NCBI GenBank assembly: GCA_964495095.1
Contig: CAZBUH010000022.1
Coordinates: 1 to 24,576, forward strand
Length of the DNA stretch: 24,576 bases
Direction of reading: 5' to 3'
Origin: CAZBUH01 sp964495095
GTDB lineage: Bacteria; Bacillota; Clostridia; Oscillospirales; Oscillospiraceae
In this document: positions 15,489 through 22,065 of the stretch, one piece after another
Layout: every line of letters starts with the position of its first letter
Position numbering within the stretch: the stretch's first letter is position 1
The notes under the pieces: model-generated
What the model was told of the DNA's origin: nothing
Database searches by the model: none
Seen by the model: the letters and a program-made list of their open reading frames with translations, nothing else
Translations under genes and position numbers: made by a program

Positions 15489-15510
15489 ATCCGCAAAGCG
15501 GATATTATAC
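15482..15510. repeat. 13-bp inverted repeat overlapping the parA -10, operator-like
   Basis: Arms 15482-15494 and 15498-15510 are exact reverse complements around AAA. The left arm contains the TATAAT of the promoter and the dyad spans the expected start point, the geometry of a repressor operator. If transcription starts inside it, the RNA would keep only the right arm, which favours a DNA-level role. No candidate regulator is identifiable. Confidence 0.6.
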
Positions 15511-15524
15511 ATTGATTCCAAACC

Positions 15525-15620
15525 GTTTTGCTCCCCGGCTCCGCCGGAAACCGCAAAACATGGCATTATAATCCGCGCGGCAAAATTATACCGTGCGGCC
15601 GGCGGAGATAAGGGCTGCAC
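15525..15620 (+). promoter_or_regulatory. Structured 5' leader of parA
   Basis: Three consecutive pairings fill the leader. First, an outer 7-bp stem (15525-15531 with 15553-15559) carries an inner 5-bp stem (15535-15539 with 15543-15547). Second, an imperfect dyad (15567-15590) is built of TATAAT, CCGC, GCGG and ATTATA. Third, an 8-bp stem with one G-T pair (15593-15600 with 15613-15620) ends 29 bases before the parA ATG. None has a T-run, so these are not terminators. The function is unknown. Confidence 0.4.
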
Positions 15621-15649
15621 CACAAACCCCAGAAAAACGAGGTACGCGA

Positions 15650-16411
15650 ATGGCGAAAATAATTGCAATGGCAAACCAGAAGGGCGGCGTTGGGAAAACC
15701 ACCACATGCGTCAATCTGACCTGCGCCCTGAGCAAAAGCAAAAAGGTGCTCCTCTGCGATATGGACCCCCAGGGGAATTCGACCTCCGGCATGGGAATCA
15801 ACAAAAACAAGACGGAGTACAACATATATGACGTAATGGCGGGGAAATGCCCGGCGGAGGAGGCTATAGCCTCTACAAAATACGGAGACGTGCTCCCCTC
15901 CAACCGGGAGCTTTCCGGCGCAAGCGTGGAGCTTGTATCCCTCAGCGGCAGGGAGTATGTTTTAAAGGAAATGCTTAAGTCGGTCGCGGACAGGTACGAT
16001 TACATATTGATAGACTGCCCTCCGTCATTGGAGCTTATCACCCTGAACGCCCTGTGCGCCGCCGACAGCATTATCGTCCCGGTACAGTGCGAGTATTACG
16101 CACTGGAAGGGCTCAGCGACCTGACATCAACCGTCAGGATAGTGAAAAGGGCCCTCAATCCGGGAATTGAAATAGAGGGCGTGCTGCTCACCATGTACGA
16201 TAACAGGACAAACCTCTCGCTGCAGGTGGCCGAGGAAGTGCGGAAATATTTTAAAAACAAGGTCTATTCCACGGTGATACCGAGAAACGTCCGGCTCAGC
16301 GAGGCGCCCAGCCACGGGAAGCCGGCGGTGGTGTACGACCCGGGGAGCCGCGGAGCGCTGGCCTATACGGATTTTGCAAAAGAATTTTTGAGAAAGCAGA
16401 GAAAGGGGTGA
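15650..16411 (+). CDS. parA: Chromosome partitioning ATPase ParA/Soj
   Basis: A 253-residue deviant-Walker ATPase that works with ParB to segregate origins and, in Bacillus, to regulate DnaA. The deviant Walker A is KGGVGKTT (11-18) with the signature lysine K11, Walker A' is LLCDMDPQGN (34-43), and Walker B is YILIDCPPS (118-126). The length matches Soj. The in-frame GTG at 15593 lies inside a leader hairpin and has no ribosome site; the ATG at 15650 gives the family N-terminus and is preceded by GAGG (15639-15642), a weak ribosome site. parB follows after 4 bases. Confidence 0.96.
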   Translation: MAKIIAMANQKGGVGKTTTCVNLTCALSKSKKVLLCDMDPQGNSTSGMGINKNKTEYNIYDVMAGKCPAEEAIASTKYGDVLPSNRELSGASVELVSLSGREYVLKEMLKSVADRYDYILIDCPPSLELITLNALCAADSIIVPVQCEYYALEGLSDLTSTVRIVKRALNPGIEIEGVLLTMYDNRTNLSLQVAEEVRKYFKNKVYSTVIPRNVRLSEAPSHGKPAVVYDPGSRGALAYTDFAKEFLRKQRKG

Positions 16412-16415
16412 GCCG

Positions 16416-17303
16416 ATGGCCGGAAAGGGACTTGGGAAAGGACTTGGAAAGGGCCTGGAATCTCTTCTTGGAGAGACGGCGGCGGAAAACGACAGCCGGG
16501 ACGCGCTGCTTCTGCCTATCGCAAAGGTGGAGCCCCGAAAGAACCAGCCCAGAAAATATTTTGACGACGCGGCGCTGGCGGAGCTTTCCGCATCCATCAG
16601 GGAGTACGGTATCATACAGCCCCTGACAGTGCGGAAAACAGGCGGAGGGCTTTACGAGATAATAGCCGGAGAGCGCCGGTGGCGGGCGGCAAGGCTTGCG
16701 GGGCTTAACGAGGTGCCGGCCAGGGTCATCGAGGCCGACGACAAAAAGGCCATGGAGCTGGCGCTGGTAGAAAATCTCCAGCGGGAGGACTTAAACCCCG
16801 TTGAAGAGGGCGAGGGCTACAGGACGCTTATCCAGGAGTACGGGCTGACCCAGGAGGAGGCGGCGGCCCGGGTTGGAAAGGCCCGGCCCACAGTGGCAAA
16901 TGCGCTGAGGATACTGGCGCTCCATAAGCCCGCTTTGGAAAAGCTGAGAAACGGCGATATCTCCGCGGGCCACGCCAGGGCGCTTTTGCAGCTAAAGGAC
17001 CCCAAAAAGCAGACGGAGCTTGCAGAGCGGATAGCCCAGGAGGGCCTTTCAGTACGGCAGACCGAGGCTATGGCAAAGCGTATGGCCTCCGAAAAAGAGG
17101 AAAAAGAGCCCCGGGAGGATCCGGAAAAAATATATGTGCAGGACGTGGAACGGCGGCTTACCGAAAAGCTGGGCCGGAAAGTGTCGATTATAAGAGGAAA
17201 AAACAAAGGGAAATTTGAGATAGAATACTACGGAAGCGACGACCTGGAACAGGTCATCGACGCCCTTGAAGCATTGAGGATAGGCAGGGGAGGACAGAAA
17301 TAA
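16416..17303 (+). CDS. parB: Chromosome partitioning protein ParB/Spo0J
   Basis: A 295-residue CTP-dependent DNA clamp that loads at parS and recruits SMC. The basic N-terminal ParA-activating peptide is expanded as three perfect GKGL repeats (3-14), followed by LESLLG. The CTP-binding motifs are GERRWR (85-90) and ENLQREDLNPVEE (119-131). The parS-reading helix-turn-helix is about 144-166 (LTQEEAAARVGKARPTVANA). A C-terminal dimerisation region follows a charged linker (225-245). AAAGGGG (16402-16408) supplies the ribosome site. The two parS sites upstream of parA are its likely targets. The stop overlaps the next start by one base. Confidence 0.96.
   Translation: MAGKGLGKGLGKGLESLLGETAAENDSRDALLLPIAKVEPRKNQPRKYFDDAALAELSASIREYGIIQPLTVRKTGGGLYEIIAGERRWRAARLAGLNEVPARVIEADDKKAMELALVENLQREDLNPVEEGEGYRTLIQEYGLTQEEAAARVGKARPTVANALRILALHKPALEKLRNGDISAGHARALLQLKDPKKQTELAERIAQEGLSVRQTEAMAKRMASEKEEKEPREDPEKIYVQDVERRLTEKLGRKVSIIRGKNKGKFEIEYYGSDDLEQVIDALEALRIGRGGQK
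16422..16457 (+). repeat. Three tandem 12-base repeats in parB
   Basis: Units 16422-16433, 16434-16445 and 16446-16457 each encode GKGL and differ at a few positions. The tandem arrangement could change in copy number by slippage, altering the length of the ParA-contacting tail. Confidence 0.75.
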
Positions 17304-17893
17304 TGCTGAAAAAACGCTCGGAAGGAGCAGACGACAACACTAAAGAGGAGAAGGCTCCCCAGGAGGAAAAGAAGAAGCGGTATTCGCTGAAAGCCTACAT
17401 TATAATAATGTTCACCGTGATGATACTGCTTATATTGCTGTCCTACTTTATACAGCAGCGCAACTCCGCGACAATCGAGTCGCTGAATCAGCAGCACAGC
17501 GAGTTTTCCATAAACGCTTTGGAAAATATAGAGCGGCTGCAAAGCGAAAACGAGTCGCTGAATTCGGAAAACGATAAGCTGAAACAGGCGGAGGAGGAGC
17601 TTGAGAGCGAAATCGCCGAAAAGGACGGCGAGCTTGAGAAGCTCCGGACAGAGCTGGAGGAGGTCCGCGGCCAGTGGAGAGAAGATGTGAAAAGCGTCGA
17701 GGATACGATGAAAAGCGATTACAGCGAGCTGCTGCTCAAATATGAGAGCCTTGGCGCACTGGCAAACGCGCAGAAGGCCCTGACAGGCGGAGATAGGGGA
17801 AAAGCCAGGGAATATCTGGAGCTTATACGGGAGGAGTACCTGGAGGAGGAATATCGCGCCATTTACAACGAGCTTAAGGAAAAAATAAACTGA
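17303..17893 (+). CDS. Membrane-anchored coiled-coil protein of unknown function
   Basis: A 196-residue protein I do not recognise as a named family. The first 30 residues are highly charged and likely cytoplasmic. One transmembrane helix follows (about 31-50, IIIMFTVMILLILLSYF), then a long Glu/Lys/Leu-rich coiled coil (about 58-145). The tail (about 146-195, LGALANAQKALTGGDRGKAREYLELI) resembles a TPR-like helical hairpin. The basic flank before the helix suggests the coiled coil lies outside the membrane. The start codon shares a base with the parB stop (TAATG), so it is translationally coupled to parB. A link to segregation or septum function is suggested only by position; membrane proteins of this build are found in this locus in other clostridia, but that is from memory and not tested. 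Confidence 0.8.
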   Translation: MLKKRSEGADDNTKEEKAPQEEKKKRYSLKAYIIIMFTVMILLILLSYFIQQRNSATIESLNQQHSEFSINALENIERLQSENESLNSENDKLKQAEEELESEIAEKDGELEKLRTELEEVRGQWREDVKSVEDTMKSDYSELLLKYESLGALANAQKALTGGDRGKAREYLELIREEYLEEEYRAIYNELKEKIN

Positions 17894-17906
17894 GAGGTGC
17901 AGAAAA

Positions 17907-19205
17907 ATGTTAGATATTAAACTTATCCGGGATAACCCCCGGGAGATAAAGACGCGGCTTAAATATAAAAAGGTGGACTGCGACGCCGCCGTCGACAGGA
18001 TATTGGAGCTTGACGGCCTCCGCCGGGAGCTTATAGCAAAAACCGAGAGCTGCAAGGCCGAGCAGAACAAGGTGTCAAAGCAGATACCACAGATGAAGAA
18101 AAACGGCGAGGACACCGCAGCCGTGTTTGCAAGGATGAACGAGCTTAAGGAGACCATAAAAAGCACTGACGCGGAGCTTAAAAACGTGGAGGGCGAGTAC
18201 ACCGCTCTTATGCTCAGCCTCCCCAATCTGCCGGACCCGGATTTAAAGCCCGGGGGCAAGGAGAATAACGAGCCGCTGAAATATTACGGAGAGCCCCACA
18301 AATTCGACTTTGAGCCGAAGCACCACGTGGACCTGTGCACCGATTTGGGTCTTATCGACTATGACAGAGGCACAAAGCTGGCGGGCTCCGGCTTCTGGAT
18401 TTACAGGGGCATGGGCGCAAGGCTTGAATGGGCGCTTTTAAACTACTTTATCGACACCCATATCGCCGACGGCTATGAGCTTATGCTTGTCCCCCACATG
18501 CTGGAGTATGAATGCGGGCTTACGGCGGGCCAGTTCCCGAAATTTGCCGACGAGGTTTACAAAATAGAAAATCCCACCGACGACAGAGTTCACTACATGC
18601 TCCCCACCGCCGAGGCCGCCCTCGTATCGCTCCACAGAAATGAGATACTCACCGAGGCGGAGCTGCCCAAAAAATATATTTCCTACACCCCATGCTTCAG
18701 GCGCGAAGCCGGCTCCTACAGGAGCGACGAGCGGGGAATGGTGAGAGGCCACCAGTTTAATAAGGTGGAGATGGTGCAGTACACCCTGCCGGAAAAATCC
18801 GACGAAGCCTTTGAAGAGCTTGTGAAAAAGGCAGAAAGGCTCGTACAGGGACTGGGCTTCCACTTCCGCACCGTTAAGCTGGCCGCCGGGGACTGCTCGG
18901 CTTCAATGGCCAGGACCTACGATATTGAGATACAGATCCCCTCCATGAACGGCTATAAGGAGGTTTCCTCCGTGTCCAACGCCAGGGACTATCAGGCGCG
19001 CCGGGGCAATATGCGCTTTAAGCGGGAGGCCACCGGAAAAACCGAATACGTCCACACGTTAAACGGCTCCGGCCTTGCCACCAGCCGTATCATGCCGGCC
19101 CTTGTGGAGCAGAACCAGCGGAAGGACGGCAGCGTTGTGGTGCCCGAGGTTTTAAGGAAATATCTGGGAGGCATTGAGGTTATTACGAAGGATATGGCGA
19201 AGTGA
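17907..19205 (+). CDS. serS: Seryl-tRNA synthetase
   Basis: A 432-residue class II synthetase that charges tRNA-Ser (and tRNA-Sec) with serine. The N-terminal helical arm (about 30-100) that reads the tRNA variable loop is present. Motif 2 is CFRREAGS (from C263) leading to GHQFNKVEMVQY. Motif 3 is NGSGLATSRIMPALVEQNQ, with the ATP-contacting R394. Between them, the segment SYRSDERGMVRGHQF replaces the commoner AGRDTRGLIRQHQF, and motif 3 has ATSR rather than AVGR. GAGAGG (17892-17897) is the ribosome site. It follows parB and the coiled-coil gene closely and is probably in the same transcript. No T-box leader is visible. Confidence 0.96.
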   Translation: MLDIKLIRDNPREIKTRLKYKKVDCDAAVDRILELDGLRRELIAKTESCKAEQNKVSKQIPQMKKNGEDTAAVFARMNELKETIKSTDAELKNVEGEYTALMLSLPNLPDPDLKPGGKENNEPLKYYGEPHKFDFEPKHHVDLCTDLGLIDYDRGTKLAGSGFWIYRGMGARLEWALLNYFIDTHIADGYELMLVPHMLEYECGLTAGQFPKFADEVYKIENPTDDRVHYMLPTAEAALVSLHRNEILTEAELPKKYISYTPCFRREAGSYRSDERGMVRGHQFNKVEMVQYTLPEKSDEAFEELVKKAERLVQGLGFHFRTVKLAAGDCSASMARTYDIEIQIPSMNGYKEVSSVSNARDYQARRGNMRFKREATGKTEYVHTLNGSGLATSRIMPALVEQNQRKDGSVVVPEVLRKYLGGIEVITKDMAK

Positions 19206-19247
19206 AATATCAGCGGAAAGCTGTAATTTTAGAAAGGATGGTAATAA

Positions 19248-19673
19248 ATGTCAAAAGAAAAGAGAAAAGGCTCAAAATTCTTAAGGGAATTTAAGGAGTT
19301 TGCGGTTCGCGGAAACGTAATAGATTTGGCGATAGGCGTCATAATCGGCGGCGCTTTCAGCACCATTACCTCCTCTCTTGTAAACGATATCGTGATGCCG
19401 TTTATAGGAATGTTCCTGGGCGGCGTGGATTTCTCAAGCTGGGCCATCGAGCTGCCCAGGTTTTTCGGCCAGGAAGAGCCCATTATGCTGAACATAGGAA
19501 TTTTTATAAACACTGTTATTGAGTTTATTATCCTGGCCTTTGTGGTATTCCTTGCAGTAAAGGCCGTAAACAGGATGAGAAGGCCCAAAGAGGAAGCGCC
19601 CGCGGCGCCTCCGGCCCCCTCAAAGGAAGAGGTTTTACTTACCGAGATAAGGGACATACTTAAGGATAAATAA
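19248..19673 (+). CDS. mscL: Large-conductance mechanosensitive channel MscL
   Basis: A 141-residue channel that opens under membrane tension to release solutes during osmotic downshock. The amphipathic N-terminal helix and pore-lining TM1 read FKEFAVRGNVIDLAIGVIIG (15-34) and continue to DIVMP. The periplasmic loop is 53-80, and TM2 is about 82-108. The C-terminal bundle is preceded by an Ala/Pro-rich linker (117-125) and ends with LLTEIRDILKDK, as in the family. AAAGG lies 12 bases before the ATG. It follows serS by 42 bases; no terminator with a T-run separates them. Confidence 0.96.
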   Translation: MSKEKRKGSKFLREFKEFAVRGNVIDLAIGVIIGGAFSTITSSLVNDIVMPFIGMFLGGVDFSSWAIELPRFFGQEEPIMLNIGIFINTVIEFIILAFVVFLAVKAVNRMRRPKEEAPAAPPAPSKEEVLLTEIRDILKDK

Positions 19674-19689
19674 TTCCGGGAGGAAAGCT

Positions 19690-20244
19690 ATGAAGAAAAC
19701 CTGCGTCCAGCTTGTCATTTCCGTGGTGCTGGCTGTGTTCTGCGGCTGGGGACTGTGCAATTTGGGGGCTTACGCCCTGGGCTTCAGCGAAAGCAGCCGG
19801 GAGACTGCGGCCTATCAGGAGATGATGATAACCGCCAAGGAGTTTTTCGCGGAAAAATCCGACGATATACAGTACGCCGCGGCGCTCCTGTCGGAATTCG
19901 GCCCGCTTAAAATAATACGCCGGGCGGACGGAACGCCGGGAGTTATCTCCGGGGACGCCGTGACGGATATCGATGAGTTTTTCGGGGACGGCGGCCAGGT
20001 CGGGAAGGCCGGGGTCCAGGCCCTCGGCAGCCTTTTTAAAGAAAACGAGAGCGGGTGCACCGTTTACAACATAGCGGTTACGGAGAAAGCTATACAGTTT
20101 TACACCGGCTATGATGTGACCGGCTGCGTAGGTTTCCTGTATGAGCGGGTCCCCGGCAGTACAAGCTTTTTCTCCACAATCGATTTAATGGAGAACTCCG
20201 CGGAGTGGAAGGTATTTTCAAATTCGGAGTGCGGAGAACAATGA
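19690..20244 (+). CDS. Small exported or membrane-anchored protein of unknown function
   Basis: A 184-residue protein with a basic start (MKK) and one hydrophobic segment (about 7-30) that could be a signal peptide or anchor. There is no lipobox that convinces me, although C18 and C23 lie in or near the segment. The rest (about 35-184) is soluble and mixed in composition, with three cysteines in the last third. I recognise no domain. GGGAGGAAAG before the ATG is a good ribosome site. Its stop overlaps the rsmG start by 4 bases (ATGA), so the two are translationally coupled, but nothing in the sequence links it functionally to rRNA methylation. Confidence 0.75.
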   Translation: MKKTCVQLVISVVLAVFCGWGLCNLGAYALGFSESSRETAAYQEMMITAKEFFAEKSDDIQYAAALLSEFGPLKIIRRADGTPGVISGDAVTDIDEFFGDGGQVGKAGVQALGSLFKENESGCTVYNIAVTEKAIQFYTGYDVTGCVGFLYERVPGSTSFFSTIDLMENSAEWKVFSNSECGEQ

Positions 20245-20948
20245 GGGAAATTTTGAAAAACGGCGCCGCCGCCCTGGGCGTGGAACTCACGGAGGCGGCG
20301 CTCCGTGATTTTGAGAAGTATTACGGGCTGCTCACCGAAAAAAACAGGGTGATGAACCTGACGGCCATATCCGGCCGGGAGGACGCGGCCCGGCTGCACT
20401 TTTTGGACTGCCTGGGGCTTTTCGGCATATCCGATTTTAAAAACGCCAGCGTAATAGACGTGGGCAGCGGCGCGGGATTTCCCGGGCTGCCCCTTAAGAT
20501 ATGCGAAAATTCCATAGCTTTGACGCTCCTGGACGCACTGAAAAAGCGTGTGGATTTTTTGGAGGAGCTGTGCGGAAGCCTCTCCTGCGGCGAAGCGCAC
20601 TGCATCCACGGCAGGGCCGAGGAACTGGCCCTTGCGCCGGAATACCGGGACAGCTTTGATTTCGCCGTCTCCAGGGCGGTGGCCCGGCTGAGCCTTCTCT
20701 GTGAGCTGTGTATGCCTTTTGTGAGGCCCGGCGGGTATTTTATCGCCATGAAAAGCGCCGGCAGCGCGGAGGAGACGAGTCAGGCGGAAAACGCCGTGCA
20801 GCTTCTGGGCGGGCGGCTGGAGAGGATATTTGACTACCCCATACCGGGCACGGATATAACGCACCGGGCGGTGGTGATAAAGAAAATCTCCAATACGCCT
20901 AAGAAGTACCCCAGGAGATTTGCCAAAATGCAGAAGGATCCCCTTTAA
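20241..20948 (+). CDS. rsmG: 16S rRNA (guanine-N7) methyltransferase RsmG (GidB)
   Basis: A 235-residue SAM-dependent methyltransferase that methylates a conserved guanine (G527 in E. coli numbering) in the 530 loop of 16S rRNA; loss gives low-level streptomycin resistance in other bacteria. Diagnostic parts are NRVMNLTAI (35-43), the SAM-binding DVGSGAGFPGLP (73-84), SRAVARLSLLCELCMP (144-159) and the C-terminal NTPKKYPRR (218-226). The start at 20241 overlaps the previous stop; an in-frame ATG at 20205 lies within the previous gene and gives a non-conserved extension. In many Firmicutes rsmG sits beside mnmE-mnmG and parA; here it is separated from parA by about 4.6 kb and the mnm genes are absent from the window. 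Confidence 0.95.
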   Translation: MREILKNGAAALGVELTEAALRDFEKYYGLLTEKNRVMNLTAISGREDAARLHFLDCLGLFGISDFKNASVIDVGSGAGFPGLPLKICENSIALTLLDALKKRVDFLEELCGSLSCGEAHCIHGRAEELALAPEYRDSFDFAVSRAVARLSLLCELCMPFVRPGGYFIAMKSAGSAEETSQAENAVQLLGGRLERIFDYPIPGTDITHRAVVIKKISNTPKKYPRRFAKMQKDPL

Positions 20949-20960
20949 GGAGCGTGGATA

Positions 20961-21968
20961 ATGGGAAAAGCTAAGTATATGATAAAGCGCCTCACGGACA
21001 TGCACTACGACGAGATGTTCAAAACCGCCGGCCGGGTGGCAAAAAAGACCGGCAGGAACCGGCTGGTGATATTGGCGGATATAATCCGGTGCGGCATGAA
21101 ATACATGGCGGGGTACGTGGATTACGAGGTCTTTGAATTCTACGACCTGACGCCGGAGCAGCGGGCCAGCGTGATAACCCGGGGCGTGAACAACAGGTAT
21201 GTCCAGATATTAAACGGCGGCGGCAACACCGGGGAGCTTGACAACAAGATACTTTTCAATAAGCGCTTTAACAAGTACCTGAACAGGGAGTGGCTTTACC
21301 TTAAGGAGGCCTCCTTTGAGGATTTTGAGGACTTTATAAAGAGAAAGAAAACCGCCATAGCAAAGCCAGTGGATCTGGCCTGCGGCAGGGGCGTTATCAA
21401 GGTGGAGTATAAGGACGGGGACGACGTCCGTGCCCTGTACGACAGCCTTATGGCAAACGGCCAGACTCTCGTGGAGGAATATATAGTCCAGCATCCTGAG
21501 ATGAGCAGAATGTACCCCTGCTCCGTGAACACAATGCGCATCGTGACCATATATAAGGACGGGACAGTGCATATAATGTTCCGCAGCCTCAGAATCGGAA
21601 ACAGCGGCTACGTGGTGGATAATCTCAACCACGGAGGGCTTTTTTCCACGATAGACGGGGACGGCATAATAAGAAAGCCTGCGGTGGACAAGGCCGGGAA
21701 TATCTACGAAAAGCACCCCTACACCGGCACCGAGGTGGTGGGCTTTAAAATACCGAAATTTAATGAGGCTATGGAATACGTAAAGGCATTGGCGGCGGAA
21801 AAGCCGGACGTGGGCCTTGTGGGCTGGGATATCGCCGTTACGGAGACAGGGCCGGTGGTGGTCGAGGCAAACCCCTTCCCAGGGCACGATATATATTACT
21901 CCATCGTCCACAGAAGCGAGGACAAAATGGGCCTGAAGCCGCAGTTTGACAAAGTTATATTTTCGTGA
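20961..21968 (+). CDS. ATP-grasp enzyme, sugar-transfer-associated type
   Basis: A 335-residue ATP-grasp protein most like the sugar-transfer-associated ATP-grasp group. Visible landmarks are DNKILFNKRFNKYL (94-107), the nucleotide-binding lysine in AKPVDLACGRGV (134-145), LVEEYIVQHPEM (170-181), the conserved NTMRIVT (190-196), and the metal-binding end GWDIAVTETGPVVVEANPFPG (288-308; D290, E302, N304). Members ligate a carboxylate to an amine or similar group with ATP, and are often near polysaccharide genes; here no glycosyltransferase neighbours are seen, so the substrate is unknown. AAGGAG (20948-20953) precedes the ATG and lies at the rsmG stop, suggesting an operon with rsmG. The last codons contain the mfd promoter. 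Confidence 0.8.
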   Translation: MGKAKYMIKRLTDMHYDEMFKTAGRVAKKTGRNRLVILADIIRCGMKYMAGYVDYEVFEFYDLTPEQRASVITRGVNNRYVQILNGGGNTGELDNKILFNKRFNKYLNREWLYLKEASFEDFEDFIKRKKTAIAKPVDLACGRGVIKVEYKDGDDVRALYDSLMANGQTLVEEYIVQHPEMSRMYPCSVNTMRIVTIYKDGTVHIMFRSLRIGNSGYVVDNLNHGGLFSTIDGDGIIRKPAVDKAGNIYEKHPYTGTEVVGFKIPKFNEAMEYVKALAAEKPDVGLVGWDIAVTETGPVVVEANPFPGHDIYYSIVHRSEDKMGLKPQFDKVIFS

Positions 21969-21974
21969 CATAAT
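21946..21974 (+). promoter_or_regulatory. Strong promoter of mfd
   Basis: A perfect TTGACA (21946-21951), a 17-bp spacer and CATAAT (21969-21974) with an upstream TG (21966-21967). The element lies across the stop codon of the ATP-grasp gene. The expected leader is about 85 bases. Confidence 0.75.
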
Positions 21975-21993
21975 TCATATATATAAATAGTAC

Positions 21994-22017
21994 CCCCCGG
22001 TATGCCTGTATCGGGGG
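21994..22017 (+). other. GC-rich hairpin in the mfd leader
   Basis: CCCCCG (21994-21999) pairs with CGGGGG (22012-22017) around a 12-base loop. There is no T-run after it. It may be a weak terminator of the upstream operon or a leader element of mfd; the sequence does not decide. Confidence 0.45.
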
Positions 22018-22065
22018 CGTTACCGCGTTAAGTTTATTACATATTTTTACATTTGGGAGGCGGCC

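Noticed and set aside
15567..15572. A second TATAAT upstream of parA as an additional promoter
   Set aside because: No acceptable -35 lies 16-18 bases upstream; it is better explained as part of the dyad at 15567-15590.
19211..19223. Small hairpin with T-rich tail between serS and mscL
   Set aside because: Only a 4-bp stem and an interrupted T-run; too weak to call a terminator.
22011..22027. T-box-like string (CGTTACCGCG) before mfd
   Set aside because: Only partly matches TGGNACCGCG; the leader is too short for a specifier stem, and mfd is not an amino-acid gene.
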